Assembly: GCA_030641585.1 (NCBI GenBank) | Contig: DAOWHE010000106.1 | Location: forward strand, 1 to 7,882 | Source: Dehalococcoidales bacterium | GTDB lineage: Bacteria > Chloroflexota > Dehalococcoidia > Dehalococcoidales > ARS1013 | DNA: 7,882 nt | Reading direction: 5' to 3' | Shown here: positions 6,472 through 7,882 of the stretch, piece after piece | How positions within the stretch are numbered: the stretch's first letter is position 1 | How the letters are laid out: every line of letters begins with the position of its first letter | Position numbers and translations under genes: made by a program | Notes under the pieces: generated by a model | The model's database searches: none | What the model was told of the DNA's origin: nothing | What the model saw: the letters and a program-made list of their open reading frames with translations, nothing else

Positions 6472-6770
6472 ACATGCCCTAGCTCTCATCCTAGCCGGGG
6501 CAGTATGTAATCTCAGGTCACCAGAAGTGGCAGACACTTCCCTCTTGGGTAAAGAGCCTCACCTAGTTTAGGTGGCAAGTATCGGCTCACCTTGCCTGGG
6601 AACCTCGGTGGTTCATACCAGCCCCCGTGCCGGCTTAAAATCTCCTATTATGGCACCGTCTTTAAGCCTGGCTATCGTTTGTCTGAGACGATACTGCTGA
6701 ACTCACCCTGACCATGAGCCAGGGTGAACTCAGAGCCGGTGAGCCTGGCAGTTATCCCCGAGGTTCCCAG
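6472..6770 (+). ncRNA. Candidate structured RNA with H-type pseudoknot (unrecognised class)
   Basis: The 380 bases from 6399 to 6778 hold no convincing gene but have dense pairing from 6472. The 5' part is a run of hairpins: a bulged stem at 6472-6508 (ACAT, GCC, CTAG arms), GAAGTG/CACTTC (6524-6540), CTCTT/AAGAG (6542-6556) and CACCTA/TAGGTG (6560-6574). The 3' part is a pseudoknot: stem A 6584-6591/6738-6745 (8 bp) interleaved with stem B 6596-6608/6758-6770 (13 bp), both perfect. The span between B and A' holds four more hairpins: 6609-6620, 6629-6672 (8+3 pairs with a bulged T), 6673-6693, and 6697-6733 (4+8 pairs around an AC/AC internal loop). It matches no RNA I can name: no tmRNA ends, RNase P core or SRP motif. 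Strand is uncertain; plus is chosen because it follows the tRNA and because a U-G closure at 6559/6575 works only there. On the minus strand it would be the 3' UTR of the lipoprotein gene. Confidence 0.5.
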
Positions 6771-6778
6771 ACTCTTGT

Positions 6779-7450
6779 TTAAGTCGCTCTCGGCTTTACC
6801 ATTACTACAAGAGTTAGTGTGTTCTGTTGAACACTTATATCGATGAACTCTATATCAACTTCTCCATTGTTACCTGTTGCTGTTTGGGTTAGCTGGATTT
6901 GCAGGCTATCAATTGCCTGTGTGATAGCGTCAGCGATTAGGTCTTGGGATAATATGTTAGTATTGATTACTTCCACCACGGGTTTGCCTTCCTGGATGCT
7001 GACTTGTACCGTTACTTTAGTCGTAATCCCCACCCCAAATTGGATTTCAGTTGCTATGGTATTATCTTCCTGCAAGTCTATATAGACATCCCCTACTTCC
7101 AGTATTATACCGGCCGCTATTCTAGCTCCGACTAGTAATTTTGCAGCCTGGTCATTAACTGTTGTTTCGGTTAAGACTAGGCTTATCTCTCTGCTCTCAC
7201 CTGTGGTGGAAACATAGGTTAGAGCTTCCTGCAGCGTTTCTATTGCTTGCTCGAAGCTTGAGGCTGACGGCCCGGCAGGTGGCGTTGTTGTCGTTGGTGT
7301 TGGTGTTGGTGTTGGTGTCGGTGTTGGTGTTGTCGTCGTTGGTGGTGTTGTTGTCGTTGGTGTTGTTGTCGTCGTCCCACAAGTACAAGCAGCAAGTAAC
7401 GGCAGTAAGACAAGTATCGCTGCCATCATAAACCAGGCACACTTTTTCAT
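6779..7450 (-). CDS. Secreted lipoprotein with Thr/Pro linker, function unknown
   Basis: The preferred start (ATG at 7450) gives 223 residues. It opens MKK, has a hydrophobic stretch and ends in the lipobox LAAC with Cys22, so it should be an exported, lipid-anchored protein. Residues 26-58 are a Thr/Pro linker, including TP repeated five times. The rest (about 66-223) begins with a helix (SFEQAIETLQEAL). It then alternates an LTETTVNDQAAKLL segment with beta strands, a pattern like DUF2140/DUF2993 or TULIP-type domains; this is a weak resemblance only. GGAGGT (7461-7466 on the plus-strand numbering) lies 10 bases before this start. An ATG eight codons upstream, at 7474, has no ribosome-binding site and would put the GGAGGT inside the gene. 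The gene has its own promoter and shares its strand with the upstream cytochrome gene. Confidence 0.8.
   Translation of the reverse strand: MKKCAWFMMAAILVLLPLLAACTCGTTTTTPTTTTPPTTTTPTPTPTPTPTPTTTTPPAGPSASSFEQAIETLQEALTYVSTTGESREISLVLTETTVNDQAAKLLVGARIAAGIILEVGDVYIDLQEDNTIATEIQFGVGITTKVTVQVSIQEGKPVVEVINTNILSQDLIADAITQAIDSLQIQLTQTATGNNGEVDIEFIDISVQQNTLTLVVMVKPRAT
7281..7375 (-). repeat. Low-complexity trinucleotide/hexanucleotide tract in the lipoprotein linker
   Basis: The plus strand shows runs of GTT, GTC and GGTGTT units; on the coding strand these are Thr and Pro codons (ACN and CCN). The tandem hexamer stretch around 7294-7330 encodes TP repeats. Such tracts change length by slippage in multiples of three or six bases, so linker length may vary between strains without breaking the frame. 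Confidence 0.85.
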
Positions 7451-7568
7451 GGTTTGCTTTACCTCCGTAGACATTAGAATAATTTAATTACACATCGTAA
7501 AAGCTCACTTTTTCAAGGTTTGCTTCACCTCCGTAGCCATTAGAATAATTTAGTTACACATCGTAAAA
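7437..7568 (-). repeat. 66-bp tandem duplication spanning the lipoprotein ribosome-binding site and start
   Basis: Unit 1 (7437-7502) and unit 2 (7503-7568) are adjacent and differ at five of 66 positions by eye. Unit 1 carries the working GGAGGT and ATG of the lipoprotein gene. In unit 2, upstream in the transcript, GGAGGT is kept at 7527-7532 but the start is TTG (7516) and is followed by AAA, AAG and a TGA stop (7507-7505). A longer upstream frame in unit 2, ATG at 7540 to the same TGA, would encode MATEVKQTLKK. The spare copy thus forms a short decoy or leader reading frame in the 5' leader. Confidence 0.9.
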
Positions 7569-7579
7569 TGTAAACCCTC

Positions 7580-7608
7580 TTAATACCATATTCTTATTAA
7601 ATTGTCAA
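7580..7608 (-). promoter_or_regulatory. Sigma-70-type promoter of the lipoprotein gene
   Basis: Read on the minus strand, a perfect TTGACA (7608-7603) is followed after exactly 17 bases by TATTAA (7585-7580). Transcription should start near 7573, giving a leader of about 120 bases that includes both copies of the 66-bp repeat. It is the best promoter match in the window. Confidence 0.7.
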
Positions 7609-7739
7609 GTCGAGTCTTTCATACCACAATTTAACCCAGAACAAGTACAAGTTACTGAGAATAACAATTGGCACTCTTTATCTCTGAGACCCATGGTTTT
7701 GGGACGTCAACCTGAGCGACCGGTTTCTAACTAAGCCTA

Positions 7740-7882
7740 TCACCATACCTCATGGCATGTGAGGCAGGTATCATTAGTAGCCCCGGTATGGTCTTCGGTG
7801 TCTGGTTGCGCATATGATGTGCCAGCGCCATGGCAATTCAGACATTGGGCATACAGCCCGGCTGCGCCGTGTGTTGTTATCG
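7740..7882 (-). CDS. Multiheme c-type cytochrome, C-terminal fragment (5' part outside window)
   Basis: On the minus strand a frame open at the right edge ends with TGA at 7742-7740, giving 46 residues. It contains two heme-c binding motifs 26 residues apart, CLNCH and CLTCH. Each has a His about 9-11 residues upstream (H in THGAAG and in EDHTGATND), suited as the distal axial ligand. This spacing and the phrase DHTG-x-TNDTCL-x-CH are typical of bis-His multiheme cytochromes in anaerobic Chloroflexota and related groups (from memory). The protein would be exported and hold hemes outside the cytoplasmic membrane for electron transfer; how many hemes it has cannot be seen. The 7609-7739 gap between this stop and the lipoprotein promoter holds no clear terminator. 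Confidence 0.85.
   Translation of the reverse strand, partial: ITTHGAAGLYAQCLNCHGAGTSYAQPDTEDHTGATNDTCLTCHEVW

Noticed and set aside
6584..6770. HDV-like self-cleaving ribozyme (stems in P1-P2-P1'-P2' order)
   Set aside because: The topology fits loosely, but the interval between P2 and P1' is about 129 bases with four hairpins, there is no P4 between P1' and P2', and the 13-bp P2 is too long. No catalytic core could be placed.
6323..6778. Transfer-messenger RNA or RNase P RNA
   Set aside because: The tRNA is a complete cloverleaf with an anticodon arm, there is no GGTTTCGAC-type tmRNA 5' end or plausible tag frame, and the conserved RNase P core sequences are absent on both strands.
7451..7474. 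Upstream start (ATG at 7474) for the lipoprotein
   Set aside because: It has no ribosome-binding site and would place the strong GGAGGT inside the coding region. ATG at 7450 gives a normal signal peptide beginning MKK.

Overview
The window looks like a chromosomal segment from a Chloroflexota bacterium, most likely the class Dehalococcoidia or a close relative. This is inferred from three things: the compact order radA-ispD-ispF-cysS, the C-terminal domain and Lys/Gly/Pro/Glu-rich tail of the first protein, and the style of the multiheme cytochrome and Thr/Pro-linker lipoprotein. No marker gene fixes the taxon.

Layout, left to right. (1) Positions 1-1246 (+) hold the C-terminal part of a large secreted protein: three tandem Ig-like repeats, a conserved beta-rich domain with an acidic Asp-rich loop, and a repetitive charged tail. 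A perfect hairpin at 1261-1304 follows. (2) Positions 1468-5432 (+) hold a tight housekeeping operon: radA (DNA repair/recombination ATPase), ispD and ispF (MEP isoprenoid pathway) and cysS (cysteinyl-tRNA synthetase). Genes overlap by 4 and 11 bases or are 2 bases apart. The radA start codon lies exactly where transcription from its TATAAT box should begin, so the mRNA is probably leaderless. (3) Positions 5433-5717 are noncoding: a promoter overlapping the cysS stop, then a cluster of hairpins that looks like an interspersed palindromic repeat. (4) Positions 5718-6241 (+) hold a translationally coupled pair: a two-helix membrane peptide and a YbjQ/UPF0145 protein. (5) A tRNA-Ala(GGC) with encoded CCA lies at 6323-6398. 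(6) Positions 6399-6778 have no gene but a striking density of perfect hairpins and an H-type pseudoknot (8-bp and 13-bp stems), which I read as an unrecognised structured RNA. (7) On the minus strand, 6779-7450 encodes a lipoprotein with a Thr/Pro linker. Its promoter is near-consensus and its leader contains a 66-bp tandem duplication of the ribosome-binding and start region. (8) Positions 7740-7882 (minus) hold the last 46 residues of a multiheme c-type cytochrome that runs off the right edge.

How the parts relate: the central operon is housekeeping. The flanks are envelope-related: a secreted Ig-repeat protein, a small membrane protein, a lipoprotein and an extracytoplasmic cytochrome. 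The most unusual items are the pseudoknotted RNA candidate after the tRNA, the duplicated lipoprotein leader with its decayed start codon, and the leaderless radA.
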